From contig NZ_JBBUKT010000002.1 of assembly GCF_038066715.1 (NCBI RefSeq), positions 372,001 to 436,000 on the forward strand: DNA of 64,000 bases, given 5' to 3'. The notes beneath the pieces are model-generated. The model saw only the letters and a program-made list of their open reading frames with translations, was not told the origin of the DNA and searched no databases. The stretch's first letter is position 1. Each line of letters begins with the position of its first letter. This stretch comes from Luteolibacter sp. Y139 (GTDB lineage Bacteria; Verrucomicrobiota; Verrucomicrobiia; Verrucomicrobiales; Akkermansiaceae). Of this stretch, positions 1 to 8,585 are shown piece after piece. A program made the translations under genes and the position numbers.

Positions 1-1
1 C

Positions 2-1027
2 CAGATCCTCTCCAAGCCGCTCGAAGGCGACGGGGCGATCATGCAACTCTACGCCTACGAGGACGAGACCTACGATCCCTTCAGCTTGCTCGATCTCAGT
101 GCCGGCTCTCTCGCCCACGTCAATGTCTCGCTCGACTCGCATCTGGTGGATGTCAATCTGCTTGGCATTCACCTCGATGTGATCCTCGGCGGTTCCGGCG
201 ACTACCAGCCGCTGCCGAAGTTGGTCGACGAAGTCACCATCGGGACGTATTTGCCGACCGCCACGCTGACCCTTCGCTCGGAAGATACCTATAACCCGCC
301 GCGAACCCGCGCCGACAAGCCGTTTTCGATGAAACTGGGCATCCGCAAGCTCACGGAGCCGGGCGATCCACTCGGTGGCGTCAGCAAGGTGAAGCTGACG
401 CGCGATTTCAAATTCTATCACCCGGATCTGTTTGTGCCGTATCCGAATGGCGCCGGCCAAGGCAGCTACGACGAGGCATTCGAGTTCACGAAGAACGGCG
501 ACTTTGCCGATCCGGAGATCTATCAGATGCTGCCTGCCGCGAGCCCGACCAAGGCCTGCGGGGAAGAGACCTTCACCGCCAAGGTGCCGCTCGGTGGCAA
601 CGGACGCGAAGCTGCCATCGCCACCTCGACGATCCAGATATGGCCGGTGTGTGACGCGACGATCGAGAACCTGGAAGCCGGGAAGCGTTACACCGGCATC
701 CCTCCGCAAGCGCGGGTGGTGTGCAATGACCTCTACCCGGACAGCCTCACGTATGCACAGATCTACAAGGGCCAGCCTTCGCTGGGCACGACGGGCCGCA
801 TCATCGGGTCGTCGGTGGTTTCATTCAACACCTACTCGCCGCAAGACGCCGTGGTTCCGCTGACCGTGAGCGAAAGCGACATCAAGGAGGATGGCACCTA
901 CACCGTCGAAGTGCTGACCGTGACTCCTTTCGACCAGCGCAAGCCGGAGCGGATCGCTTACGTGACCTTCGATATCGATCGCACGATCAAGGTGAACGCC
1001 TCGCTGGCCACGGCCGAGGAGAAGTGA
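2..1027 (+). CDS. Exported protein of unknown function, 5'-truncated by window edge
   Basis: The reading frame is open from base 2, so the true start lies to the left and 341 residues are visible. The C-terminal two thirds align by eye with the 352-residue protein at 18351-19409. Shared blocks are a TRADKPF-type block, IQIWPV, NDLYP.S.TY.Q.YKG, and a final IAYVTF..DRT block followed by NAS. That paralogue has a clear signal peptide, so this one is probably exported too. No catalytic motif is visible. The N-terminal visible part differs from the paralogue, so the two share a C-terminal module. It suggests a second copy of the 16847-19409 cassette just outside the window. Function is unknown. 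Confidence 0.8.
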   Translation, partial: QILSKPLEGDGAIMQLYAYEDETYDPFSLLDLSAGSLAHVNVSLDSHLVDVNLLGIHLDVILGGSGDYQPLPKLVDEVTIGTYLPTATLTLRSEDTYNPPRTRADKPFSMKLGIRKLTEPGDPLGGVSKVKLTRDFKFYHPDLFVPYPNGAGQGSYDEAFEFTKNGDFADPEIYQMLPAASPTKACGEETFTAKVPLGGNGREAAIATSTIQIWPVCDATIENLEAGKRYTGIPPQARVVCNDLYPDSLTYAQIYKGQPSLGTTGRIIGSSVVSFNTYSPQDAVVPLTVSESDIKEDGTYTVEVLTVTPFDQRKPERIAYVTFDIDRTIKVNASLATAEEK

Positions 1028-1035
1028 CGTGTCAG

Positions 1036-2838
1036 TCAGGAGATCAGGCGTTTTGCCAGCCGGTAGGCTTCGGCATCCCGCTTGTCCGATGCCTCGGCGA
1101 ACAGTGATTTCACCCGCTGTTCGCCGCGATGGCAGATGAAGCGCGCGGTCTGGAGCGAGGCGTCATCGCCCAAGGCGTGCGCCCTTGCGGCGGAGACGGT
1201 CATGGCAAGCAACTCCGAACCGGCATCGACCAGCCGGCCTAACAAGAGCTGGCGTCGTTCGAGCTTCGGGCCGTTGAGCGCCATGGCGTGGAAAAGGGTG
1301 CGGGCGAGCTTGCGACTGAGTGATGCGGTCTTGGCCAAGCCGCGGCGCAACTGTGGATCGAGATTCGAAGGAATGCCGCGTGAGAGGGGAAGCCAGCGCT
1401 TTGGATACCAGCCGGCGTAGAACATGCCCGCGCGGAGGCCCGTCTTCGCGCGTTCGGACAGAGGCTTCCGGGTGTCGAGAGCTGCGGCACCACGGCGCAG
1501 GTGGGGATCGAGTGCTTCGCGCGCGATGAAGAGGTGCATGATTTCCGTGGAGCCTTCGAAGATGGTGTTGATGCGGCAGTCGCGCAGCAGCCGTTCTACT
1601 GGGTCCGGCTTCTCGCCGCGGGAGCGGAGAGAGTCGGCGGTCTCGTAGCCGCGGCCGCCCTTGATCTGCATGGTCGAGTCGGCACCACGCCAGCCTGCTT
1701 CGGTGCCCCAGAGCTTGGCGATGGCCGCTTCGAGGCGGATATCAGCCTTCTTGTCGGCATCGACCAAGGATGAGGTGTAAAGTACGAGGGATTCAGTAGC
1801 GAAGGCATCGGCCGCGAGGTTGGCGAGCTTGCCGGCGATGGACTCGTGCTTGCCGATCGCCTGGCCCCATTGTTCGCGTTCGCGGGACCAGGGCACGGTG
1901 ATCTCTAGGCAGCGATCCAGTAGTCCGACGCAGGCGGCGGGCAAGGTGAGGCGGCCGGTATTGAGCGTGGTCAGTGCGACCTTGAGGCCCTTGCCTTCGC
2001 CGAGGACCACGTTTTCGCGCGGCACCTTCACGCCGGTGAAGCGGATCACGCCATTGTAGAGGGCCTTGAGCCCCATGAAGCGGCAGCGGGTGATGATGTC
2101 CACTCCGGGCCATGTCATCTCGACAATGAAAGCGGTGATGGCGTTTGGCTTGTCCGGCAAGGGGGTGCGGGCCATCACGATGAGGTGCTTGGCCTTGAGG
2201 CCATTGGTGCACCAGAGTTTCTCACCATCGAGAATCCAGTGACTGCCATCGTCGGAAAGCCGTGCCGAGGTCTTCATCCGGGCGGGATCCGAGCCGACGT
2301 CGATTTCGGTTAGAGCGAAGGCAGAGACGGAGCCTGCGGCGCATTGGGGGAGATACTTTCTCTTTTGCTCTGCCGTTCCGAAGGCGAGGAGCGGTTGCGG
2401 GATGCCGATGGATTGATGGGCCGAAAGGAGGGCGGTGAGATTGCCACAGTGGCCGCCCAGGAGCATCGCGGCACGTGAGTAGTTCGTCTGCGACAGGCCG
2501 AGGCCGCCATAGTCGCGGGGGATCTTGATGCCGAAGGCCCCGAGCTTGGCGAGGCCATCGAAGACGGCATCGGGGATCTCGCCCTCGCGGTCGATCGCAT
2601 CGGGATCGGTGTGGTCACGGAGGAATGCGGCGAGCTTTTCGAGGAAGGCATCGCCTTCGCTCCGGTCGGCAGCGGATTGCTGAGGGAAGGGGAAGATGAG
2701 CGAGAAGTCCGGCGAACCATCGAAGATCGAGGCTGCGAAGCCAGACAGTTCGCGAGTGTCGCGAGACGACTCGGCGAGTTCCAAGGCCGCCCGCTGACCG
2801 GCGGACATCTTGCTCGTATCAATCAGGGTGTCGTGCAT
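1036..2838 (-). CDS. Acyl-CoA dehydrogenase
   Basis: This 600-residue FAD enzyme would introduce the trans-2 double bond into acyl-CoA, the first oxidation of beta-oxidation. The N-terminal helical domain contains PRDYGGLGLS, the middle domain FALTEIDVGSDP and WCTNG (flavin and substrate binding), and the C-terminal domain the catalytic-glutamate region TIFEGSTEIM. At 600 residues it is longer than the usual 380-residue short/medium-chain enzymes and carries an extra C-terminal helical part, as in VLCAD/ACAD9-type members, suggesting long-chain substrates. The ATG lies 3 bp after the FadB-like stop, making it the last gene of a five-gene minus-strand operon. Family assignment is firm; chain length is inference. 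Confidence 0.93.
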   Translation of the reverse strand: MHDTLIDTSKMSAGQRAALELAESSRDTRELSGFAASIFDGSPDFSLIFPFPQQSAADRSEGDAFLEKLAAFLRDHTDPDAIDREGEIPDAVFDGLAKLGAFGIKIPRDYGGLGLSQTNYSRAAMLLGGHCGNLTALLSAHQSIGIPQPLLAFGTAEQKRKYLPQCAAGSVSAFALTEIDVGSDPARMKTSARLSDDGSHWILDGEKLWCTNGLKAKHLIVMARTPLPDKPNAITAFIVEMTWPGVDIITRCRFMGLKALYNGVIRFTGVKVPRENVVLGEGKGLKVALTTLNTGRLTLPAACVGLLDRCLEITVPWSREREQWGQAIGKHESIAGKLANLAADAFATESLVLYTSSLVDADKKADIRLEAAIAKLWGTEAGWRGADSTMQIKGGRGYETADSLRSRGEKPDPVERLLRDCRINTIFEGSTEIMHLFIAREALDPHLRRGAAALDTRKPLSERAKTGLRAGMFYAGWYPKRWLPLSRGIPSNLDPQLRRGLAKTASLSRKLARTLFHAMALNGPKLERRQLLLGRLVDAGSELLAMTVSAARAHALGDDASLQTARFICHRGEQRVKSLFAEASDKRDAEAYRLAKRLIS

Positions 2839-2841
2839 GGC

Positions 2842-4803
2842 TCAAGAGGGGTGTTTGAGTTCGTCCTGAAGGGGGCCGCCACGGAATGGCGCGTAGCCGG
2901 TGCCGAGAACCATCGCGAGATCGATGTCGTCGGCCGTTTCGGCGATGCCTTCGCTGAGGCAGAGACGGGCTTCCTGGCTCATCGCGTGATTGAGCCGCGC
3001 GGCGACGTCGGAGGGTGCGGGTTCATTTCCGGTTCGGAGGGCGAGTGCGGCTGGATTGGGCGTGGCTTCGTTGTGATCGTAGCTATAGAAGCCTGCACCG
3101 GACTTGCGACCGAGTTGGCCTCGGGCGATGAGCTTTTCCAACAGATCGGGAACTTTCATCCTGTCGGGAAAGGCTTCGGCCAAGGTCCGGGCGACGTGGG
3201 CGGAGACATCGAGTCCGACTTCATCGAGCAGGCGCAGCGGTCCCATCGGCATGCCGAAGTCGAGCATCGCATCGTCGATGGCCTTGGGGTCGCCGCCGCG
3301 TTCGAAGATCCTGGCGGCTTCCACGAGGTAGGGCATGAGGATGCGGTTCACCAAGAAGCCGGGAGCATCGCGCACTACCACGGGCAACTTTCCGAGTGAA
3401 CGGACGAAGGCGACCGCGGTGGCGAGCGTTTCATCGGACGTGGTGGCCGTTCGGACGACCTCCACCAAGGGCATACGGTGGACGGGATTGAAGAAGTGCA
3501 GGCCGACCAGTCGCTCAGGATGGGTGATGACGCTGGCGAGTTCGTGGACGGGCAATGCCGAGGTATTGGTCGCAAGGATGGTGTCCGGACGGACGCGTGA
3601 TGAGAGATCGGCGAAGACCTTTTGTTTGATATCGAGCCGCTCCACGGCGGCTTCGATCACGAGGTCGCAGCGGTCGAGGGGGACGGGAGTTGCGGACGGG
3701 TGGATTCGATCCATGCCGCGGGCTGCGGCGGTGGGCGTGAGGATGCGGCGGCTACGAGACTCGTCGTAGTTTCTGGCGATCGACTTCATGCCACGGGCGA
3801 GGGCGTCATCGTCGAGATCGCGAAGGATGACATCGTGGCCGCGGGTGCTGAGCCAGTAGGCGATGCCCGCGCCCATGACACCCGCGCCGATCACTGCGCA
3901 CTGGCCGATCTTGCGTGGTTCGGCGGCGACGAAACGGTGCTTTTTCGCCCGCTCCTGGAGAAAGAACAGCCGCAGAAGCTGTCGCGTTTCCGGGCGTGGC
4001 GCGAGTTTCAGGATCGCTTCCTTTTCGCGGCGAAAGCCTTCCTTGATCGGTCCGCTGCAGGAGGCCAGCGCCACGTCGAGAGCCGCCTCGGGACCGGGAT
4101 AGAGGCCGCGGGACTTGGCGCGCAGTGCCGAGCGAGCCTTGGCACCGATGATGGCGATGGAGAGTGGATTGTGCAGATGGAAGAAAGGCTTCAAGTGGCG
4201 CTTGCCGCGGTCGAGGAAGGTCAGGGCGTAGGCATCGAGGTTTTCCTTGGGAACGACGGCGTCGACGAGGCCTTTTGCCTTCGCAGCGCCGGCGGCCATC
4301 ACCTTGCCACCGAGGATGATGGGCAAGGCTTTCGGAAGGCCGATGAGGCGGGGGAGCCGGGTGGTTCCACCCCAGGCAGGGAGAATGCCGAGATTGGTTT
4401 CAGGCAGGCCGATCTTGGTGACCGAGGCATCGCTCGCGACGCGCCAGTCGCAGGCGAGGGCAAGTTCACAACCACCGCCGACGCAGGCTCCATGGATGGC
4501 GGCAACGGTGACGTAGGGGAGGCGCGCGAGTTTCTCGAAGGTCGCTTGGCCGAGCTCGATCAGGTCGCGCAAGTCATCTCCTTGAAGAGAGGAAAGCACT
4601 TTCAGGTCTGCGCCTGCGATGAAGATGGAAGGCTTGGCAGAGCGGATGATCAGGCCGGTGAGTTCCGGGTGAGCGGAGAGGGCATCGAGCTTCTCGTTGA
4701 GTTCGACCAAGGCGGGGCGGTCGAAGATATTGGCGGAGGAACCTTCGCGATCGAAGGTGAGGACGCCGTGGGTGCCGTTGAGTTGGAAATGGAAGTGTGG
4801 CAT
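2842..4803 (-). CDS. Fused enoyl-CoA hydratase / 3-hydroxyacyl-CoA dehydrogenase (FadB/FadJ-like)
   Basis: The 653-residue bifunctional protein would perform steps 2 and 3 of beta-oxidation. The N-terminal crotonase domain has IAGADLKVL for the oxyanion hole and two glutamates, in GGGCELALACDW and GLPETNLGI, matching the hydratase catalytic pair. The Rossmann domain begins around residue 300 with GAGVMGAGIAY, and HFFNPVH carries the dehydrogenase histidine. The C-terminal 3HCDH domains follow. It is shorter than E. coli FadB (about 730 residues). It sits 16 bp downstream of the thiolase gene and 3 bp upstream of the acyl-CoA dehydrogenase, which fits co-expression as a trifunctional oxidation module. 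Confidence 0.95.
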   Translation of the reverse strand: MPHFHFQLNGTHGVLTFDREGSSANIFDRPALVELNEKLDALSAHPELTGLIIRSAKPSIFIAGADLKVLSSLQGDDLRDLIELGQATFEKLARLPYVTVAAIHGACVGGGCELALACDWRVASDASVTKIGLPETNLGILPAWGGTTRLPRLIGLPKALPIILGGKVMAAGAAKAKGLVDAVVPKENLDAYALTFLDRGKRHLKPFFHLHNPLSIAIIGAKARSALRAKSRGLYPGPEAALDVALASCSGPIKEGFRREKEAILKLAPRPETRQLLRLFFLQERAKKHRFVAAEPRKIGQCAVIGAGVMGAGIAYWLSTRGHDVILRDLDDDALARGMKSIARNYDESRSRRILTPTAAARGMDRIHPSATPVPLDRCDLVIEAAVERLDIKQKVFADLSSRVRPDTILATNTSALPVHELASVITHPERLVGLHFFNPVHRMPLVEVVRTATTSDETLATAVAFVRSLGKLPVVVRDAPGFLVNRILMPYLVEAARIFERGGDPKAIDDAMLDFGMPMGPLRLLDEVGLDVSAHVARTLAEAFPDRMKVPDLLEKLIARGQLGRKSGAGFYSYDHNEATPNPAALALRTGNEPAPSDVAARLNHAMSQEARLCLSEGIAETADDIDLAMVLGTGYAPFRGGPLQDELKHPS

Positions 4804-4819
4804 GGCGTTGGGTGGTTCG

Positions 4820-6055
4820 TCACGGGCGTTCGAGCCAGAGGGCGGCGCCCTGGCCGCCGCCGACGCAGAGAGTGGCGAGGGCGGACTTGCCGCCGGTCTC
4901 GCGAAGCTGGTGCAGGGCTGTTAGAACGAGGCGGGCACCGGTGGCTCCGACTGGATGGCCGAGGGCGATGGAACCGCCGCGGCGGTTGAGCTTTTCGTGG
5001 GGGATCTCGATGGGCGGCATCGAAGCTCCGCTTTTCAGTTCAGCGAGGACGGCGAGCACCTGGGCTGCGAAGGCCTCGTTGATCTCGATGACATCGACAT
5101 CATCCGGCGAACGGCCGAGGCGGGCGATGGCGTGAACGGGACCGAGTCCCATGCGCGTGGGGTTGCAGCCGACGTAGGCGTAGCTGGTGAGACGACCGAG
5201 GGGTTCGACGCCGATTTTCTTCGCGGCTTGTTCGCTGCCGACCAGCAGGGCGACGGCACCATCGGTGACTTGCGAGCTGTTGCCGGCAGTAACGCTGCCG
5301 CTCTGGCGGTCGAAGATGGGACGGAGCTTGGCGAGCTTCTCGGGTGTCGAATTCTCGCGGATCCCGTTGTCGCGAGTGACTGCCTTTCCGGGCAGGTGAA
5401 CGGGCGCGATCTCTTCTAACAGCCTGTCGGCGGAGGCGAGCGCCTTGCGGTGAGAGGTGGCGGCAAAGGCGTCCTGGAGCTGGCGCGAGAGATTGAACTC
5501 GCGGGCGAGTGTCTCTGCCGTGTCGCCCATGATCTGGCCGCAATAGGGATCGGTCAGGCCTAGCTGGAGGCCAACGCGCGGTTTGAAGTCCGCGGGTCGG
5601 AAATCGGCAATGGCCGTGATCTTCTGGCCGATCTCTTTTGCCTTCGAGAGTGTGGCGAATTTGGCGACGGTCGCATGAGGATAGAAGAAGGGGATCTGCG
5701 ACATGCTTTCAGCACCGCCGACGAGGAACAGTTCGCCTTGGCCAGTGGCCATCCGCTGGTGAGCAGTAGTGATTGCCTCCATGCCCGATGCGCAGTTGCG
5801 GTGGACGGTCACCGCAGGCGTCTTCTCGGGGATGCCGGAGCGCAGGGCGATGACCCGGGCAATGTTCGCGGCATCCGGTGGCTGCGCGACGCAGCCCATG
5901 ATGACCTCATCGATCAGGCCTGGGTCGATGCCGGTGCGAAGCAACAAGGAGGTGCAGGCATGACAGCCGAGATCGTCTGCCGAAAGCATGTCGAAGTCGG
6001 AGCCGGAGCGACAAAAGGGGGTGCGGATGCCGGCGATGATGAAGAGATCGCTCAT
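4820..6055 (-). CDS. Acetyl-CoA acyltransferase (thiolase, FadA/FadI-like)
   Basis: This 411-residue thiolase would cleave 3-ketoacyl-CoA to acetyl-CoA plus a shortened acyl-CoA. Visible signatures are the nucleophilic cysteine in HRNCASGMEAI (about C88), NEAFAAQ, GHPVGATGARL with the active histidine, and the second catalytic cysteine in CVGGGQGAA. Its start overlaps the stop of the upstream ligase gene by ATGA (6052-6055), indicating translational coupling. Length is slightly above the usual 390-400. Operon position between the ligase and the FadB-like gene supports a degradative rather than biosynthetic role. Confidence 0.95.
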   Translation of the reverse strand: MSDLFIIAGIRTPFCRSGSDFDMLSADDLGCHACTSLLLRTGIDPGLIDEVIMGCVAQPPDAANIARVIALRSGIPEKTPAVTVHRNCASGMEAITTAHQRMATGQGELFLVGGAESMSQIPFFYPHATVAKFATLSKAKEIGQKITAIADFRPADFKPRVGLQLGLTDPYCGQIMGDTAETLAREFNLSRQLQDAFAATSHRKALASADRLLEEIAPVHLPGKAVTRDNGIRENSTPEKLAKLRPIFDRQSGSVTAGNSSQVTDGAVALLVGSEQAAKKIGVEPLGRLTSYAYVGCNPTRMGLGPVHAIARLGRSPDDVDVIEINEAFAAQVLAVLAELKSGASMPPIEIPHEKLNRRGGSIALGHPVGATGARLVLTALHQLRETGGKSALATLCVGGGQGAALWLERP

Positions 6056-7518
6056 GAGACTTCGGGGTTGGGGCGGTGATCGACGACTTTTTGCTCTTTC
6101 AATTCCTTCCCGACGCCTTGCATGCGGCGCATGTCGTCCCAGGTGTGGAACACGATGTCATTGGGCGCGAACTCGACTGCTTGGCCGAAGCGATGGCTGA
6201 TGTGATGGCGGAGTGCATCCCGGTCGCAGCCATTGATCGGGACTGCGTGAACGAAGACCTGATCGGTTTCGAGCGGGTCGTCGTGGCGCTTGCGCAGTTC
6301 GATCTGCCAAGCGCCGAGGCCGTCGGTATCATCGAGCAGGTTTTCCAGGGCATTGAAGTCGACGAGCGTTCCCTTGAGCTTGCCTACATTGAGTTCGCGG
6401 ATGTCGGAGACGCGGGAGATCTTTCCTAACAGACGCGGGCAGGTCCGGCCGCAGTGCGGGCAGGGTTCGTAGGTGATCCCGCCTTCGACAAGGTCACCGG
6501 TGCGGTAGCGGATGACGACGGTGCCACGTGCATCCAGCGGAGTGCAGACGATCTCGCCGGGCTGCCCGTCGGGAACACGCTGGCCGGTCTTTGGATCGAT
6601 CACTTCGAGGAAGACCATGTCAGGGTAGGTGTGGAAGCCGGTGGTTTCCTCGCCTTCCGGCGGCATGCACTCGGTCCACGCGAGCTTGGCTTCGGTGAAG
6701 CCGTAGGTGGACATGATGGCCACGTGCTCGGCACCAATCTCCTCGCAAAGCGCGCGCAGTTTCCGGCGCATGCCAAGGGGGACCTTCTCGCCGCCGAGGA
6801 CGATGCGTTTCAGCTTGGTCCAGCGCTCCTTCTCGTGGGCGGCCTGCTGGAGCAGGTGATAGAGGAAGGTGGGCATCGCGATGATCGCATCGGGATCGAT
6901 CTTCGTGACGAGCCGGAGATTGCCGTCGGTGCCGAGCGTTTTCCCGCCGCCGGTGGACATCATGAAGGTGTTGAAGCCGATGCCCGCGTAGTGGGCCAAC
7001 CAGAAGGCGAGGTGAGGCGCGAAGGGAAAGGCGTTGATGTGCCGCCATGAGGGATCGGACTTGCAGAGTTCCATCATGCGGCGTCCGCCCTCCTCTAGGT
7101 TGGCGAGGTCGTGCTTGGTGTAGAGGAATGGCACGGGTGCGGCGGAGCGGCCGGTGGTGCTTGTCAGAAGGATCGGCCGGAGCTCTTCCTCAAGCGCCTG
7201 CTTCGTCGCCGCGGGGCCGTGAGTGAGCGCGTAGCGCAGCGTGGACCACTGGTGACGCAGGGCTTTTTCATCGGGAATGATGACGAAGTCGCGCGGGGTG
7301 GAGAGATCGGCCTTCGAGGTGAAGGGCAGCGATTGGAGATCATCGGTGCTGCGAATGTCGCCGGCCTCGATGTCGAGGTCTTTGAAAAGTTTCCCGTAGT
7401 GCGCGGTGAAGGGCACCACGCGGTCCTTCAGGAGGCGCTGCAGCAGCGCGTCCTGGCGGTGGTGGAGTTCGTCACGCGACGTCGTGGCCCACCATGGGTT
7501 GAACGGATGGGGTTTCAT
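6052..7518 (-). CDS. AMP-forming acyl-CoA ligase, phenylacetate-CoA ligase (PaaK)-like
   Basis: The 488-residue protein belongs to the adenylate-forming family and resembles PaaK rather than FadD. It has a TSTTGRS P-loop-like motif, a STYGFTEAK motif, RTGD near residue 360, and a Cys-rich segment (CPHCGRTCPR) seen in PaaK-like enzymes. It probably activates a carboxylic acid to its CoA thioester for the adjacent beta-oxidation enzymes; the substrate is not evident. I start at the ATG at 7518 (MKPHPFNPWW), because the in-frame extension upstream is unlike the family. This start lies 47 bp inside the patatin gene, so the operon is tightly packed. Confidence 0.85.
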   Translation of the reverse strand: MKPHPFNPWWATTSRDELHHRQDALLQRLLKDRVVPFTAHYGKLFKDLDIEAGDIRSTDDLQSLPFTSKADLSTPRDFVIIPDEKALRHQWSTLRYALTHGPAATKQALEEELRPILLTSTTGRSAAPVPFLYTKHDLANLEEGGRRMMELCKSDPSWRHINAFPFAPHLAFWLAHYAGIGFNTFMMSTGGGKTLGTDGNLRLVTKIDPDAIIAMPTFLYHLLQQAAHEKERWTKLKRIVLGGEKVPLGMRRKLRALCEEIGAEHVAIMSTYGFTEAKLAWTECMPPEGEETTGFHTYPDMVFLEVIDPKTGQRVPDGQPGEIVCTPLDARGTVVIRYRTGDLVEGGITYEPCPHCGRTCPRLLGKISRVSDIRELNVGKLKGTLVDFNALENLLDDTDGLGAWQIELRKRHDDPLETDQVFVHAVPINGCDRDALRHHISHRFGQAVEFAPNDIVFHTWDDMRRMQGVGKELKEQKVVDHRPNPEVS

Positions 7519-8479
7519 CAGCTTGGAAATCTGGGCGCAGCAGGGCGCGGATCTCATCGAGATGGTCGAGGGCGACCTGACGACCAGCATCGATGAAGCG
7601 GCGGAAGCCTGAGTAGTCGTGCCAAGGGGCGAAGAAGTGCTCGGGCCTCAGGCATAGATCGGCACGCTTGCACGATTCATGGGCGAGGCGGATCTGCGCG
7701 GCGCGAATGCTCTGGCGAAAGGTGTCGATGATGTTGCCGCGAGCCATGAAGTTGATGTTGCGGTTGACGGCGATGCCGCAACGTTTCCATAGACCGAGAT
7801 CGGGAACTTCCTCGACACGGCAAAAGCCTTCATCGACATCCGCAAAGGTGGGGATGGTGGAAATGGCCAGCACCCGATCGACATCGGAAAACTTGTGCAG
7901 TGCCCCCACGGGAACGGGATCGATCACCCCTCCGTCGACACAGCGATGGCCATCCAGCATGACGGGCGCGATGATGCCGGGCATGGCGCAGGACGCGTGG
8001 ACGGCATCGGCGATTTTTCCGCGGCGGCGGACAAGGCGCTCCTTGGTATCGATATCGAGCGTGACCACGAGAAGGCGGCGCTCCAGGTCCTCGAAGCACA
8101 CGTCACCGAGCGAGCGTTCGAGATGAGCTCGCGCCTTGTGGCCGTGGAAGAGTCCCTTCATCGGTGGGAACATCGGATCCGCGAGCTTCCAGAGTTGGCG
8201 GCGATCCTGCATTTCGGCGGCGAGATCCTCGAGCGCCTTGCCGGAGAATCCCACAGCCCACAGGGCGCCGATGTAGGCGCCCATGCTGGAGCCGGCGATG
8301 GCATGGACCTCAATGCCGTTTTCCTCCAACACCTGCAGGACGCCGACATGGGCGAGGCCGCGGGCTCCTCCGGACGACAAGGCGAGTCCTAGTTTTGGCG
8401 CTGGCGCACTATCCAAAGGACGCTCGCGTCGGGCCGGGCGCGGGCTGCTGCGGAAGAAACGTAAGATCTTGCCGAGCAT
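7472..8479 (-). CDS. Patatin-like phospholipase (RssA/NTE family)
   Basis: This 335-residue serine esterase probably releases fatty acids from phospholipids. The oxyanion motif SSGGARGLAHVG, the nucleophile elbow GSSMG (Ser about 65), and the DGG of the catalytic Asp (VDGGVIDPVP) are all present. The ATG at 8479 is preferred over a GTG at 8518 because AAAGGA lies about 8 nt upstream of it. It is the first gene of the minus-strand lipid operon. It could supply free fatty acids to the ligase gene that it overlaps by 47 bp. No signal peptide is evident, so it is likely cytoplasmic or peripheral. Confidence 0.9.
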   Translation of the reverse strand: MLGKILRFFRSSPRPARRERPLDSAPAPKLGLALSSGGARGLAHVGVLQVLEENGIEVHAIAGSSMGAYIGALWAVGFSGKALEDLAAEMQDRRQLWKLADPMFPPMKGLFHGHKARAHLERSLGDVCFEDLERRLLVVTLDIDTKERLVRRRGKIADAVHASCAMPGIIAPVMLDGHRCVDGGVIDPVPVGALHKFSDVDRVLAISTIPTFADVDEGFCRVEEVPDLGLWKRCGIAVNRNINFMARGNIIDTFRQSIRAAQIRLAHESCKRADLCLRPEHFFAPWHDYSGFRRFIDAGRQVALDHLDEIRALLRPDFQADETPSVQPMVGHDVA

Positions 8480-8585
8480 GGTTTGGGGTCCTTTCTGCTG
8501 GAAGACCGGCTTTTCCACCGATCCACCTAACAGTAGTCCCTAAGCCAGCGAAGATCAACTGGGCGCTTTTACGAACATTCGCAAA

